A stretch of 64,000 nt of DNA, taken from NCBI RefSeq assembly GCF_020622345.1, contig NZ_JACNMO010000003.1, forward strand, positions 124,001 to 188,000, given 5' to 3'. Below the pieces are notes generated by a model. That model saw only the letters and a program-made list of their open reading frames with translations, was not told where the DNA came from and made no database searches. Made by a program: the position numbers and the translations under genes. This document shows positions 17,758 through 26,489 of this stretch, piece by piece (position 1 is the first letter of the stretch; each line of letters opens with the position of its first letter). The DNA comes from Roseobacter weihaiensis. Its GTDB lineage: Bacteria; Pseudomonadota; Alphaproteobacteria; Rhodobacterales; Rhodobacteraceae.

Positions 17758-20700
17758 TCAGGCCACCAGCGTCTCGGCCTTCTTCAGATCGACAGAGACA
17801 AGCTGGCTCACGCCCTGCTCCGCCATGGTGACGCCAAAGAGCCGGTCCATCCGCGCCATCGTCACCGCGTGGTGCGTAATGATGAGAAACCGCGTCTCGG
17901 TCTGGCGGCACATCTCGTCCAGCAGATCGCAAAACCGCGTGACATTCGCATCATCCAGCGGCGCATCGACCTCATCAAGCACGCAGATCGGGGCCGGATT
18001 GGCCAGGAAAACCGCAAAGATCAGCGCCATCGCGGTCAGGGTCTGCTCCCCCCCCGACAGCAGGCTGAGGGTGGAGAGCTTCTTGCCCGGCGGCTGACAC
18101 ATGATCTCAAGACCTGCCTCCAGCGGATCGTCGCTTTCGACCATCACCAGATTGGCTTCACCGCCACCAAAGAGATGCGTGAAAAGCATTGAAAAGTTGG
18201 AATTGACCTGCTCAAAGGCCGTCAGCAACCGCTCGCGCCCTTCCCGGTTGAGGCTGGCGATGCCGCCGCGCAGGGTCTTGATCGCTTCCTCCAGATCGGC
18301 CTTTTCCTGTGCGAGGGTGTCGTGCTCTTCCTGCACCTCCTTGGCGTCCTCTTCGGCCCGCAAATTGACCGCCCCCAAAGCATCGCGCTGCCGTTTGAGC
18401 CGGTTCACATCCGCTTCCAGTGCTTCCGCGCGCGGCATCTCCTCAGGCACCACATCAAGCTGCGCGAGCAACTGACTGGGCGTGACCTGGCTTTCATCCG
18501 CAATCCGTTCCGCCGCCAACGCCACGGTCTCCCTGGCCGCATCACAGCGGGCCTCGGCGCGCGCACGGGCCTCGCGGGCCTCTGACGCCTGCCGCTCGGC
18601 ATCCCGTTCCGCAACCGTCGCCTCGCGCAGGGCCGCTTCGCCCTTTGACAGCGTATCAGCGCTTTCCGCCTTGCGGGCCTCCGCGGCCTCGATCGCCTCG
18701 CTCAACTCCGCCCGCTTTGCCGCGATCTCTTCGGGGGCGGCACTGGCCTCCTTGAGCTCCGTTTCCGCCGCCGCCTTGCGCTCCACCAGCTCAGCACTCC
18801 GCTTTTCAGCAGTTTCGAGCCGATGCCGCCAGCCGCTGATCTCCTTGATAACCTCCTGCGCCCGCTTGGCGCGCGCCTCTCCTTCGCGGCGCAGTTCGTC
18901 ATGGGCAGACCGGCGGCTCATCATCGTGATACGAGAGGCTTCAACCGCCATGCGGACCGCTTCGACCTGCGCGCGGGCCTCCGCCAGATCGCCCAGTTCT
19001 GCCAGCGCGCGTTCTGCTTCTTTGAGGCGGGTGCGGGCCCCCATTGCCTCTTCTTCATGGCGTGTCACGGCCAGACCCAGCGATTCCAGCCGCCCCTCCG
19101 CGAGGTTGCGATCCGCTTCTGCCCGGCTCAGCGCGCGCCCGGCTTCCGCAACCAGACGATCCGCCGCGCGCCGGGCATCCCGCGCCAGGGCATCGGCCTT
19201 GGTCAGCTCTGTGAGCTGTGCTGTCAGCGCCTCATGCGCCGCCTGTGCCCCTGCGGCCTTTTGTGTGGCTTGCTCCAGCGCCTGTTTCAATTCTTCAAGC
19301 CGATTAAGCTGCTGCAGCCGCAAAGCCGCAGCCGACGGCGCATCCTCGGCCCAGGCGCGATAGCCGTCCCAGCGCCACAGATCCCCTTCGGTCGACACCA
19401 GCCGCTGACCGGGCTTCAGCGCCTGTTGCAATCGGGACCCTTCATCCGGATCCACAAGGCCGATCTGGCTCATCCGCCGCTCAAGGACATCCGGCACCGA
19501 GACATGCAACGTCAGCGCCGTGACACCTGCGGGCAGGTCCTGCGCGGTCTCATAGCTTGGCAGCAGCGCCCAGCCCGACGGGCCATCCGCATCCACCTGC
19601 GGGGCACGCAGATCATCAGCGAGCGCCGCCCCAAGCGCCTTTTCAAACCCATGGCCGACCTGCAGCCGATCCAGGATCTGTCCCCCTTCGGCTGTGTCGC
19701 GCTCCAACAGCTTGGCCAGGGCGCCCGCCTCGGCCCGCAACGCGTTCATCTCGCCTTCGGCCTCCGAACGATGAGCCCGCGCCTCGGCTTCAAGTGCCTG
19801 AGTGTCGGCCCGCGCCTCATCCGCATCAACAAGCGCCTTGTCGGCCTCGGCAGCGGCAGCCACAGCGACCGCTTCGGCCTTTTGCGCCGCCTCGAAATCC
19901 GTCGCGGCCTTCACCAGAGCCGCCTTGGACGTGACAACCGCGTCGCGTGCTTTGGTTGCTTCGGCATCGGCTTTGGCCTGCGTCTTCTGGCTATCCTCCA
20001 GCAGCCGCTGCGCAGACCCGTGCCGGGCCGCAAGCCGCGCCACATCTTCGGTCTGCTGAGACATCTCCCCCTCTCGGGTCTGCAAGACGGCTGCCGCCTC
20101 CCGGGAGGCGGCAGCCGCCTCGGCCAGTGCTTCGTCATGACCCTCAGCCGCCTTCTCAAGCTCGCGCCCTTCCCAGGCGAGGCGGTCAATGGTCTCTCCC
20201 GCGTCGCGGTTCAACCCACCCTCCCGGTCGATATCCCGCGCAAGCTGTGCAATCCTGCCTGTCAGCGTTTCGATCAGGGCCTGCGCGCGGGCTTCCTGAT
20301 CGCTGAGCGTATCGTGCTGGACCGCAAGGCGCTGGACAACTGCCGCAGCGATGGCCTCTTCCTCGCGCAGGGGCGGCAAAGCATCTTCCGCTGCCGCGCG
20401 TGCCTTGGCGGCCTGCCGCACGATACTTTCGGCCTGAGCGGCAGCGGTGATCTGCTTGCGCAGGGCTTCCTCAGCCTCGGCGCGCGCCTCGTCCGCCTCG
20501 CGCCAGCGCCGGTAGAGCAGCATGCCCTCGACCCGCCGCAGATCATTGCCGATCTCCCGGTACCGGGCCGCTTGCCGCGCCTGACGGGCCAGTTGCGCCA
20601 GCTGCCCTGCCAGCTGTTCGATCACATCATCAACACGCGCCAGATTTGTCTCGGCGCCCTTGAGCTTGAGCTCGGCCTCATGGCGGCGCTGGTAGAGCCC

Positions 20701-21213
20701 CGAGATCCCGGCCGCTTCTTCCAGGATACGGCGGCGGCTCTTGGGTTTTGCATTGATAAGCTCCGCAATCTGACCTTGACGGACAAGGGCTGGCGAATGC
20801 GCGCCGGTCGATGCATCGGCAAACAGCATCTGCACGTCGCGGGCCCGCACGTCCTTGGCACCGACCTTGTAGGCACTGCCCACATCCCGCGTGATCCGCC
20901 GCACGATCTCAAGCGCATCACTGTCGTTGAAGCCTGCCGGGGCCAGACGCTCGGTGTTATCGATATGGAGTGCGACCTCGGCGAAGTTGCGCGCGGGTCG
21001 GGTGGCGGCCCCGGCAAAAATCACGTCTTCCATGCCCCCGCCCCGCATCGCCGTGGGGCGATTTTCTCCCATCACCCAGCGCAGGGCCTCCAGCAGGTTG
21101 GATTTACCGCACCCGTTTGGTCCGACAACGCCGGTCAGCCCGTCCGCGATGATAAGATCGGTGGGGTCCACGAAGCTTTTAAAGCCGGTCAGTCTGAGTT
21201 TTGAAAAGCGCAA
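17758..21213 (-). CDS. smc: Chromosome segregation ATPase SMC
   Basis: 1151 residues. SMC dimers organise and compact the chromosome with ScpA and ScpB. The Walker A GPNGCGKS is at about 31-38; two long Ala/Glu/Arg-rich coiled coils flank a hinge (about 490-640), and the C-terminal head has LSGGEQTLTAMAL and Walker B PICVLDEVDAPLDD. The start is taken as TTG 21213 (LRFSKLRLTGFKSF), with GGAA about 10 bases upstream; earlier in-frame codons have no family support. It is divergent from the FadR-type regulator. Confidence 0.96.
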   Translation of the reverse strand: MRFSKLRLTGFKSFVDPTDLIIADGLTGVVGPNGCGKSNLLEALRWVMGENRPTAMRGGGMEDVIFAGAATRPARNFAEVALHIDNTERLAPAGFNDSDALEIVRRITRDVGSAYKVGAKDVRARDVQMLFADASTGAHSPALVRQGQIAELINAKPKSRRRILEEAAGISGLYQRRHEAELKLKGAETNLARVDDVIEQLAGQLAQLARQARQAARYREIGNDLRRVEGMLLYRRWREADEARAEAEEALRKQITAAAQAESIVRQAAKARAAAEDALPPLREEEAIAAAVVQRLAVQHDTLSDQEARAQALIETLTGRIAQLARDIDREGGLNRDAGETIDRLAWEGRELEKAAEGHDEALAEAAAASREAAAVLQTREGEMSQQTEDVARLAARHGSAQRLLEDSQKTQAKADAEATKARDAVVTSKAALVKAATDFEAAQKAEAVAVAAAAEADKALVDADEARADTQALEAEARAHRSEAEGEMNALRAEAGALAKLLERDTAEGGQILDRLQVGHGFEKALGAALADDLRAPQVDADGPSGWALLPSYETAQDLPAGVTALTLHVSVPDVLERRMSQIGLVDPDEGSRLQQALKPGQRLVSTEGDLWRWDGYRAWAEDAPSAAALRLQQLNRLEELKQALEQATQKAAGAQAAHEALTAQLTELTKADALARDARRAADRLVAEAGRALSRAEADRNLAEGRLESLGLAVTRHEEEAMGARTRLKEAERALAELGDLAEARAQVEAVRMAVEASRITMMSRRSAHDELRREGEARAKRAQEVIKEISGWRHRLETAEKRSAELVERKAAAETELKEASAAPEEIAAKRAELSEAIEAAEARKAESADTLSKGEAALREATVAERDAERQASEAREARARAEARCDAARETVALAAERIADESQVTPSQLLAQLDVVPEEMPRAEALEADVNRLKRQRDALGAVNLRAEEDAKEVQEEHDTLAQEKADLEEAIKTLRGGIASLNREGRERLLTAFEQVNSNFSMLFTHLFGGGEANLVMVESDDPLEAGLEIMCQPPGKKLSTLSLLSGGEQTLTAMALIFAVFLANPAPICVLDEVDAPLDDANVTRFCDLLDEMCRQTETRFLIITHHAVTMARMDRLFGVTMAEQGVSQLVSVDLKKAETLVA

Positions 21214-21390
21214 GTCGGGTGTTCCAGTGATTCCCAGAGGTGTCCAACGTGGCGGTCGAGCCCCTATGGTGTCAACAGTATCGCACCACAATCTGCGCCA
21301 CACCTCTAGTTATCCACAAGATATTGACGCCCGAAGGGGCAACCAACCGCGACTTCCTGATGTCGAAAAGCAATTGCGGGTCGTTGGAAG

Positions 21391-21409
21391 TGGTCATATA
21401 TTTTGACCA
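21391..21409 (+). promoter_or_regulatory. Palindrome, probable FadR-type operator
   Basis: TGGTCA (21391-21396) and TGACCA (21404-21409) are separated by a 7-base AT-rich spacer. The palindrome ends 13 bases before the start codon of the FadR-family gene, directly ahead of its ribosome site. GntR/FadR proteins bind TGGT...ACCA-type palindromes and often repress their own gene, so autoregulation is the simplest reading. It may also influence smc, which starts 180 bases away on the other strand. Confidence 0.55.
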
Positions 21410-21422
21410 ATAGGAGAGATAA

Positions 21423-22193
21423 ATGCCCTTTCGCCCTGTCACATCCGAAAAGCTTTCTGTCGCCGTCGTGCGCCAGATCGAGGCGCTTGTCCTGCGGGGC
21501 ATCCTGCGGCCCGGCGAACGCCTGCCGTCTGAGCGGGAGCTGGCCGAGCGGCTCAGCGTATCGCGCCCGATCCTGCGCGAGGCAATCGGCTTGCTGCAAG
21601 AACAAGGGTTGCTGAGCACCAGAGCAGGCGCGGGGGTCTATGTCGCCGATGTTCTGGGGTCCGCATTCTCCCCTGCGCTGGTGGATCTCTTTGGTCGCCA
21701 TGAGGAAGCGGTTTTCGACTACCTGTCGTTTCGGCGCGATATGGAAGGGCTGGCGGCGGAAAGGGCCGCTGAGCTCGCCTCCAGCACGGATTTGAAGGTC
21801 GTGCAGGCGTTGATGAACAAGATGGAAGTGGCCAATGGCAAACGCAATCCCGAGGAAGAGGCGCGGCTTGATGCTGAATTTCACATGTCGATCATTGAAG
21901 CGAGCCACAATGTGGTGATGCTGCACATGATGCGCTCAATGTACCAGCTGCTCCGCGAGGGGGTTTTCTACAACCGGCAGGTCATGTTCAAACAGCGCAT
22001 CACGCGCAGCCTGTTGCTGGACCAGCATCGTCAGATCAATACGGCCTTGCAGGCCCGAGACGGTGCGGGCGCGCGGGCGGCGGTCGAGGCGCATCTGAAC
22101 TACATCGAGGCGTGCCTGCGCAATGAAGCCAAGGCAGCCCAGCATGAAGAGGTCGCGCAACAGCGGCTTGACCATGCCGTGCAGGACCGTTGA
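21423..22193 (+). CDS. GntR family regulator, FadR/FCD subfamily
   Basis: 256 residues. The N-terminal winged helix shows the GntR pattern LRPGERLPSERELAERLSVSRPILREAI (about 28-55) and the all-helical FCD domain follows, with the metal-binding Asp/His set (RLDAEFHMSIIEASHN, then a later HL). FCD regulators sense small organic acids such as lactate, pyruvate or glycolate. The ribosome site AGGAGAG is strong. No obvious target operon is adjacent; the nearest is the PstB-like ATPase, which is convergent. Confidence 0.9.
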   Translation: MPFRPVTSEKLSVAVVRQIEALVLRGILRPGERLPSERELAERLSVSRPILREAIGLLQEQGLLSTRAGAGVYVADVLGSAFSPALVDLFGRHEEAVFDYLSFRRDMEGLAAERAAELASSTDLKVVQALMNKMEVANGKRNPEEEARLDAEFHMSIIEASHNVVMLHMMRSMYQLLREGVFYNRQVMFKQRITRSLLLDQHRQINTALQARDGAGARAAVEAHLNYIEACLRNEAKAAQHEEVAQQRLDHAVQDR

Positions 22194-22203
22194 GACCTTG
22201 AGA

Positions 22204-23022
22204 TCAGCCAAACCTGCCGGCGACGAACGCCCGCGCGTCTGCGTCCTGGGCGGCTGAAAAAAGAAACTCGGTCGGGGCCAGTTCGCGCAGCTCACCCAGG
22301 TGGAAGTAAGCCACACGGTCCGCAATCCGTTTCGCCTGCATCATCGAATGGGTGATGATGACAACCGCATGATCGTCGCGCAAGCTCAGCAACAGCTCTT
22401 CGATCTTTGCGGTCGCGACCGGGTCGATGGAGCCTGTCGGCTCATCCATCAGCAGGATCTCGGGTTTTGTCGAGAGCGCCCGCGCAATACAAAGCCTCTG
22501 TTGCTGCCCACCGGAAAGGTCATGGCCGGATTTTTTATGCAGATGATCCTTCACCTCCTCCCACAGATGCGCCCGGCGCAGACAGTGCTCCACATGCGCA
22601 GCCATTTCCTTGCGGTTCCGCATCAGGCCGTGAATGCGGGCACCATAGGCCACGTTTTCATAGATCGAGGCCGCAAAGGGGTTCGGTTTCTGCGCCACCC
22701 AGCCAAAGCGCCGACGGTGCACGGGCGGGTCAATGTCGGGGCTGTTGATATCTTGGCCATGCATGATGATCTGACCGTCGATACGCACCCCATGTGTTTC
22801 ATCATGCATCCGGTTCAGGCACTTGAGCGCCGTCGACTTCCCACAGCCTGAGGGACCAATGAAAGCGAGGATTTCCTGGTCGTAGAGATCAAAGCTTACA
22901 TCCCGCAGCGCCTGTTTCTCACCGTAGTGCAGCGTCAGATTGCGGACCGACAAAAACGGCTGCGCGTTTCGCAAGGAAGCTGTATGGCCAGCAGGCTTTG
23001 GGGCATAGGTGTCATCAAACAT
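22204..23022 (-). CDS. PstB-like phosphate ABC transporter ATPase, orphan
   Basis: 272 residues with Walker A GPSGCGKST (56-64), Q-loop, signature LSGGQQQRL and Walker B ILLMDEPTGSID. The tract PNPFAASIYENVAYGARIHG is characteristic of PstB, the phosphate importer ATPase, but the D-loop region reads DEPTGSID instead of the usual DEPTSALD. No pstS, pstC or pstA and no phoU are adjacent. It may serve a permease encoded elsewhere or have diverged to another substrate. Confidence 0.85.
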   Translation of the reverse strand: MFDDTYAPKPAGHTASLRNAQPFLSVRNLTLHYGEKQALRDVSFDLYDQEILAFIGPSGCGKSTALKCLNRMHDETHGVRIDGQIIMHGQDINSPDIDPPVHRRRFGWVAQKPNPFAASIYENVAYGARIHGLMRNRKEMAAHVEHCLRRAHLWEEVKDHLHKKSGHDLSGGQQQRLCIARALSTKPEILLMDEPTGSIDPVATAKIEELLLSLRDDHAVVIITHSMMQAKRIADRVAYFHLGELRELAPTEFLFSAAQDADARAFVAGRFG

Positions 23023-23145
23023 CGCGGTGTCTCCATCGGCAAAGGGTCAAGCATTCGGACCCAGAGTGCGGAGAGGCATGGTTGCAGAACTTGATCTGAC
23101 CCCGCTTTTTGAAATTGTCACAAAAATTTCACACTGGATTGACGC

Positions 23146-23173
23146 AAAAACCCGACCAGATGGCCGGGTTTTT
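23146..23173 (-). terminator. Rho-independent terminator of the F0 ATP synthase operon
   Basis: AAAAACCCG (23146-23154) pairs with CGGGTTTTT (23165-23173) around a 10-base loop. On the minus strand it lies 27 bases after the atpF stop and ends in a U run. The sequence is symmetrical enough to work in both directions. Confidence 0.8.
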
Positions 23174-23199
23174 CAGCATTTGATCCTGTGAGGCGCTGG

Positions 23200-23769
23200 T
23201 CAGTGCAGCTTGGCCTCTACGTCCTGAATCGAGGCATCGATCAGGCTGTTGGCCTCGGCCGCCGTCATCTTGTCGGCGATGACAGCACGCGCCGCAGCAA
23301 TGGCGATGGTCACGGATTGGTCCTGCACTTCCTTGATGGCAGCGGATTGAGCGTTCGTGATCTGGTCTTCCGCAGCGGCAATGCGGCGCACCAGCGACAC
23401 TTCCAGATCCGCGCGGGCCTGATCTGCGGCGATCTGCGCCTCTTCCTTGGCGGCGGCGACGATCCTGTCTGCCTGTTCCTGCACTTCGCGATGCTTGCGT
23501 TCGTAGCTGGCCAGAAGGCTCTGCGCTTCCTCGCGCAGCGCGCGCGCTTCGTCCAGTTCGGAGCGTATGCCATCGGCGCGCTGATCCAGCATCCCCATGA
23601 CAAGCCCGGGCACTTTGAAGTAGATCAGGATGCCAATAAAGACGATGAGGCCCAGAAGGACGACAAAATCGGTGTTTTTCAGCGAAAAGAACGGGCCGTC
23701 TGCGGCGAGCGCCGGCGTGGCGGCCATGCCGGCCAGGACCAAAGTCGCGATGCGGGGGAAACGAAGCAT
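23200..23769 (-). CDS. atpF: F0F1 ATP synthase subunit b
   Basis: 189 residues. The peripheral stalk b subunit has one membrane helix (about 35-55, FVVLLGLIVFIGILIYF) followed by a long Ala/Glu-rich coiled coil that holds the F1 head. An apparent leader ahead of the helix (MLRFPRIATLVLAGMAATPALAA) resembles a signal peptide, which is common for b in Rhodobacterales. It is last in the F0 operon and paired with b' upstream. Confidence 0.95.
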   Translation of the reverse strand: MLRFPRIATLVLAGMAATPALAADGPFFSLKNTDFVVLLGLIVFIGILIYFKVPGLVMGMLDQRADGIRSELDEARALREEAQSLLASYERKHREVQEQADRIVAAAKEEAQIAADQARADLEVSLVRRIAAAEDQITNAQSAAIKEVQDQSVTIAIAAARAVIADKMTAAEANSLIDASIQDVEAKLH

Positions 23770-23774
23770 TGGCG

Positions 23775-24305
23775 TTATCCTTTCAATTGCGCGGTCACAG
23801 CAGCATCGACGGTCTTTGCATCCGCCTTACCGCCCATGGCTGCCACGATTTCCTGCGCGGTGTCTTTCGCCACTTGCTGAACCGCTTCCGCGGCCCCCGC
23901 CCGTATCTCGGCAATTGCCTTTTCGGATTCGGCCGCTTTTGCCGCGATCTCTGCATCGGCCTTTGCGATTGCGGCATCCAGATCACTCTGAATTTCCGCC
24001 TTGGCTTCTGCAACAATCCGGTGTGCTTCGGTGCGGGCGTCGGCCAACGCCTTGTCGTAGGCAGCCTCGGCCTCCTGCGCCTTGGCCTTCATGTCTTCGG
24101 CAGCCGCGATGTCATTCGTGATCGTGCCCTGCCGTTCCGCCAGAATGGCCGCAATGCGCGGCAGTGCCACTTTCGACAGGATCATGTAGATAACCACAAG
24201 CGTGACCACCAACCAGAAAATCTGGTTCCCCCACGTCGAAAAATCGAGCTGCGGCATGCCGGGGCTCGAGGCTGCGACATCAGCGCCAGTTGTTTCAGTT
24301 GCCAT
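23775..24305 (-). CDS. atpX: F0F1 ATP synthase subunit b'
   Basis: 176 residues from ATG 24305, chosen for GGAG seven bases upstream. A single membrane helix ([23 protein letters not shown]) precedes a coiled coil. Phototrophic and many alphaproteobacterial ATP synthases use a b-b' heterodimer in the peripheral stalk instead of a b homodimer; this gene with atpF gives that pair. It lies between atpE and atpF, with a five-base gap to atpF. Confidence 0.94.
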   Translation of the reverse strand: MATETTGADVAASSPGMPQLDFSTWGNQIFWLVVTLVVIYMILSKVALPRIAAILAERQGTITNDIAAAEDMKAKAQEAEAAYDKALADARTEAHRIVAEAKAEIQSDLDAAIAKADAEIAAKAAESEKAIAEIRAGAAEAVQQVAKDTAQEIVAAMGGKADAKTVDAAVTAQLKG

Positions 24306-24412
24306 TCTACTCTCCTGCAAGAAACGGGCTGCGGTGGAAGCGGGTTGTTACATTCGGGCCGCGCAAGGATATGCGCCGCCCGACCGTAAGGATCGTTGTC
24401 TGTCTTTAGGTC

Positions 24413-24637
24413 TTAGACAGCGAACATCAGCAGCAGGGCGACGAGGAATGCGAAGATCCCCAGCGCTTCTGCAAAAGCGATACCGATGAAGAGTGTTGCT
24501 GTCTGGCTGGCTGCCGCGGAGGGGTTGCGCAGGGCGCCTGCCAGATAGTTGCCGGCCACGTTGCCGACCCCGATGGCTGCAGCGCCAGAACCGATTGCCG
24601 CCAGACCTGCGCCGATGTGTGCGAGTTCGCCTTCCAT
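24413..24637 (-). CDS. atpE: F0F1 ATP synthase subunit c
   Basis: 74 residues forming a two-helix hairpin. The first helix is Gly/Ala-rich ([17 protein letters not shown]), the polar loop has ALRNP, and the proton-carrying Glu is in [10 protein letters not shown]. The protein oligomerises into the rotor ring. GGAG stands ahead of ATG 24637. High expression relative to its neighbours is expected for c. Confidence 0.97.
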   Translation of the reverse strand: MEGELAHIGAGLAAIGSGAAAIGVGNVAGNYLAGALRNPSAAASQTATLFIGIAFAEALGIFAFLVALLLMFAV

Positions 24638-24695
24638 GTGAATTCTCCTTACGATTGGAAGTTGAGGATGCGGACGGGTTTGAAAATCGCCCGAA

Positions 24696-25439
24696 TTAGT
24701 GATGCGGATGAAGTGCGTCCTTGAGGTAGACGCATGTCAGAATGGTAAAGACGTAAGCCTGAATAAAGGACACGAGGACCTCCAGACCGTACATTGCGGT
24801 GATGCCCAGAACAGCCACGGGGCTGACAGCAGCAATCGCGGCAAATCCTGCGAACACCTTGATGACCGCGTGGCCCGCCATGACGTTGCCCGCCAGACGA
24901 ATGGAGTGGCTCACCGGGCGCACGAAGTAGGAGATAATTTCGATGATCGCCAGCACGGGGCGCAGCGCGAGGGGGGCGGACGCAACCCAGAACAGGCCCA
25001 GGAAAGCTGCGCCGTTTTTGACAAAGCCCAACACCGTCACGGTGATGAACACGGCCATCGCCAGCACAACAGTCACGGCAAAATGCGAGGTCGGCGTGAA
25101 GGCTGTGGGGATCAGGCCGAGGAAGTTGGCGCAGACGATGAACATGAAGAGCGTCATGATATAGGGGAAATACCGCAGGCCTTCCTTGCCGCAGATGTCC
25201 TCCACCATCTTGTAGATAAACCCGTACGCCAGTTCGGCCACCGACTGCGAACGCGACGGTACGATGGACCGCTTTTGGCTGCCAACAACGAGCAACAGTA
25301 TGACGGCGAAGATTGCAAGGCCCATCCACAATGCGGTGTTGGTGGGCGTATACCAGGCAATCTCACCACCAAAGAGAGACTGGATCTCAAATTGCTCCAT
25401 CGGCTTGAAAACCAAGCCACCGTCTGCGTCTGTCGCCAT
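24696..25439 (-). CDS. atpB: F0F1 ATP synthase subunit a
   Basis: 247 residues with five to six membrane helices. Subunit a forms the two proton half-channels against the c ring. The essential Arg is in [14 protein letters not shown] (near 165), and the C-terminal helix has the [18 protein letters not shown] block. It follows atpI directly (the stop of atpI is one base from its start). Confidence 0.97.
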   Translation of the reverse strand: MATDADGGLVFKPMEQFEIQSLFGGEIAWYTPTNTALWMGLAIFAVILLLVVGSQKRSIVPSRSQSVAELAYGFIYKMVEDICGKEGLRYFPYIMTLFMFIVCANFLGLIPTAFTPTSHFAVTVVLAMAVFITVTVLGFVKNGAAFLGLFWVASAPLALRPVLAIIEIISYFVRPVSHSIRLAGNVMAGHAVIKVFAGFAAIAAVSPVAVLGITAMYGLEVLVSFIQAYVFTILTCVYLKDALHPHH

Positions 25440-25440
25440 C

Positions 25441-25791
25441 TCAAGGCCCCTCGTCTCGATCCTCGGCCTCTTCGGCCAATTTCTTTTCCTGGATTTCCTT
25501 GGCGGAGCGGAGCATCGTCTTTACCCCGGCCGCCAGACCCAGCATCGTAAACAGCACCAGAAAAATGGGTATCGTTCCGAGCAGAACATCCAACCCGTAT
25601 CCAATGCCAAAACCGATCCCAAGACCGGCCACAAGTTCGATCACCATCCGCCAGGCCAACTGCGCCTGAGAATAATGCTCATCCGTTCGGGGGCCCGGCT
25701 CTTGCGCCTTTTTCGCGGCTGCAATCTTTTCCTCAAGCTGCTTGATGCGCTGCTGTTGGTCAGGATCTTTCACACGTAAACTACCCCCCAT
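25441..25791 (-). CDS. atpI: ATP synthase subunit I / AtpZ
   Basis: 116 residues. The N-terminal half is a charged helix ([19 protein letters not shown]), followed by two membrane segments with the family pattern [13 protein letters not shown]. AtpI/AtpZ assists c-ring assembly and may conduct Mg ions. It is the first gene of the minus-strand F0 operon. The intergenic region upstream holds ArsR-type palindromes. Confidence 0.9.
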   Translation of the reverse strand: MGGSLRVKDPDQQQRIKQLEEKIAAAKKAQEPGPRTDEHYSQAQLAWRMVIELVAGLGIGFGIGYGLDVLLGTIPIFLVLFTMLGLAAGVKTMLRSAKEIQEKKLAEEAEDRDEGP

Positions 25792-25857
25792 GGAGTTGTG
25801 ACGTTGCTACGGCGCAGCACGGCGCGAGTCAACCGGGTTCAAGCGCTGGAAAAATGC

Positions 25858-25871
25858 CAACCAAACGGTTG
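25858..25871. promoter_or_regulatory. Palindrome CAACC-N4-GGTTG, candidate ArsR operator 1
   Basis: CAACC (25858-25862) and GGTTG (25867-25871) are spaced by AAAC. The same arms and spacing recur at 25959-25972 just ahead of the ArsR gene. This copy is 67 bases upstream of the atpI start codon on the other strand, so it could lie in the F0 operon promoter. Confidence 0.55.
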
Positions 25872-25957
25872 ATTTTAAGTCATTAAACATGAATTCGCGA
25901 TTGGCAAGTCACCGTGCCGCAGGGCGGAAACAGGATGGTCTGCACGCAAAAGCTTAT

Positions 25958-25973
25958 TCAACCATCTGGTTGA
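25958..25973 (+). promoter_or_regulatory. Perfect palindrome TCAACCATCTGGTTGA, candidate ArsR operator 2
   Basis: Seven-base arms TCAACCA (25958-25964) and TGGTTGA (25967-25973) flank a TC centre. It ends 32 bases before the ArsR start codon, and a possible -10 (TTATAC) follows it directly. Repression of its own gene by the ArsR protein is the likely function. Confidence 0.6.
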
Positions 25974-26005
25974 CGATTATACGGCAACTGTGCAGAGGCT
26001 GTCAC

Positions 26006-26347
26006 ATGACACGTGATCTGGACCAGGTATTTGCGGCACTGGCCGACCCGACACGCCGGGCCATTCTTACCATGTTGCTCGAAGATGACATGGCCGTCAC
26101 CGACGTGGCGGAGCCGTTTGAGATGTCGCTTGCGGCGGTCTCAAAACACTTGGGTGTTTTGACAGCCGCGGGCCTTATCAGCCAGGAAAAGCACGGCCGC
26201 GTGAAATGGTGCAAGCTGGAGCCAGACGCATTGCGGGCCGCCTCCGTCTGGATGCAGGGTTTTGGACAGTTTGAGCCGGTTAATCTGGATGCTTTTGAAA
26301 GGTTTCTCGCCACCGAACTGCCCGACGCATCCGGCGGCGATCGCTAG
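26006..26347 (+). CDS. ArsR/SmtB family transcriptional regulator
   Basis: 113 residues. The winged helix carries the sequence ALADPTRRAIL (about 11-21) and MSLAAVSKHLGVLTAAGLI, the hallmark of the ArsR branch that usually neighbours SRPBCC/AHSA1-domain genes. No metal-binding Cys cluster (ELCVCD) is present, so metal sensing is unlikely. The start at 26006 follows the family N-terminus; the in-frame extension upstream reads through the palindrome and is unlikely. No AHSA1 gene is adjacent here. Its two candidate operators are entered separately. Confidence 0.88.
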   Translation: MTRDLDQVFAALADPTRRAILTMLLEDDMAVTDVAEPFEMSLAAVSKHLGVLTAAGLISQEKHGRVKWCKLEPDALRAASVWMQGFGQFEPVNLDAFERFLATELPDASGGDR

Positions 26348-26353
26348 GGGCGT

Positions 26354-26428
26354 CTATGCGATGCCAACGAAGCTCAGGATCGCCATGACCACCACCACGA
26401 GGCCCACAAGATAAATGATGCTGCGCAT
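26354..26428 (-). CDS. 24-residue single-helix membrane peptide
   Basis: A very short minus-strand frame from ATG 26428 to TAG 26354. AAGGAG stands six bases before the ATG, an ideal ribosome site. The peptide starts MRSIIYLVGL and is almost entirely hydrophobic, ending LSFVGIA, so it should be one membrane helix. It lies between the ArsR gene (convergent) and the DMT exporter (same strand, upstream). Peptides of this form are easily missed; a type I toxin or a regulatory membrane peptide are possibilities, with no evidence for either. Confidence 0.6.
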   Translation of the reverse strand: MRSIIYLVGLVVVVMAILSFVGIA

Positions 26429-26489
26429 TTCGGTCTCCTTTGCATGTTGCGTCAGGTGATGAACGCGCAAAAGGCTGCGATGTTCCCGA

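Noticed and set aside
18823-21204. 793-residue open frame on the plus strand
   Set aside because: Antisense to smc; composition reflects the complement of the coiled-coil codons. No domain seen.
23009-23191. 60-residue plus-strand frame over the atp terminator
   Set aside because: It crosses the PstB start and the terminator hairpin and has no ribosome site.
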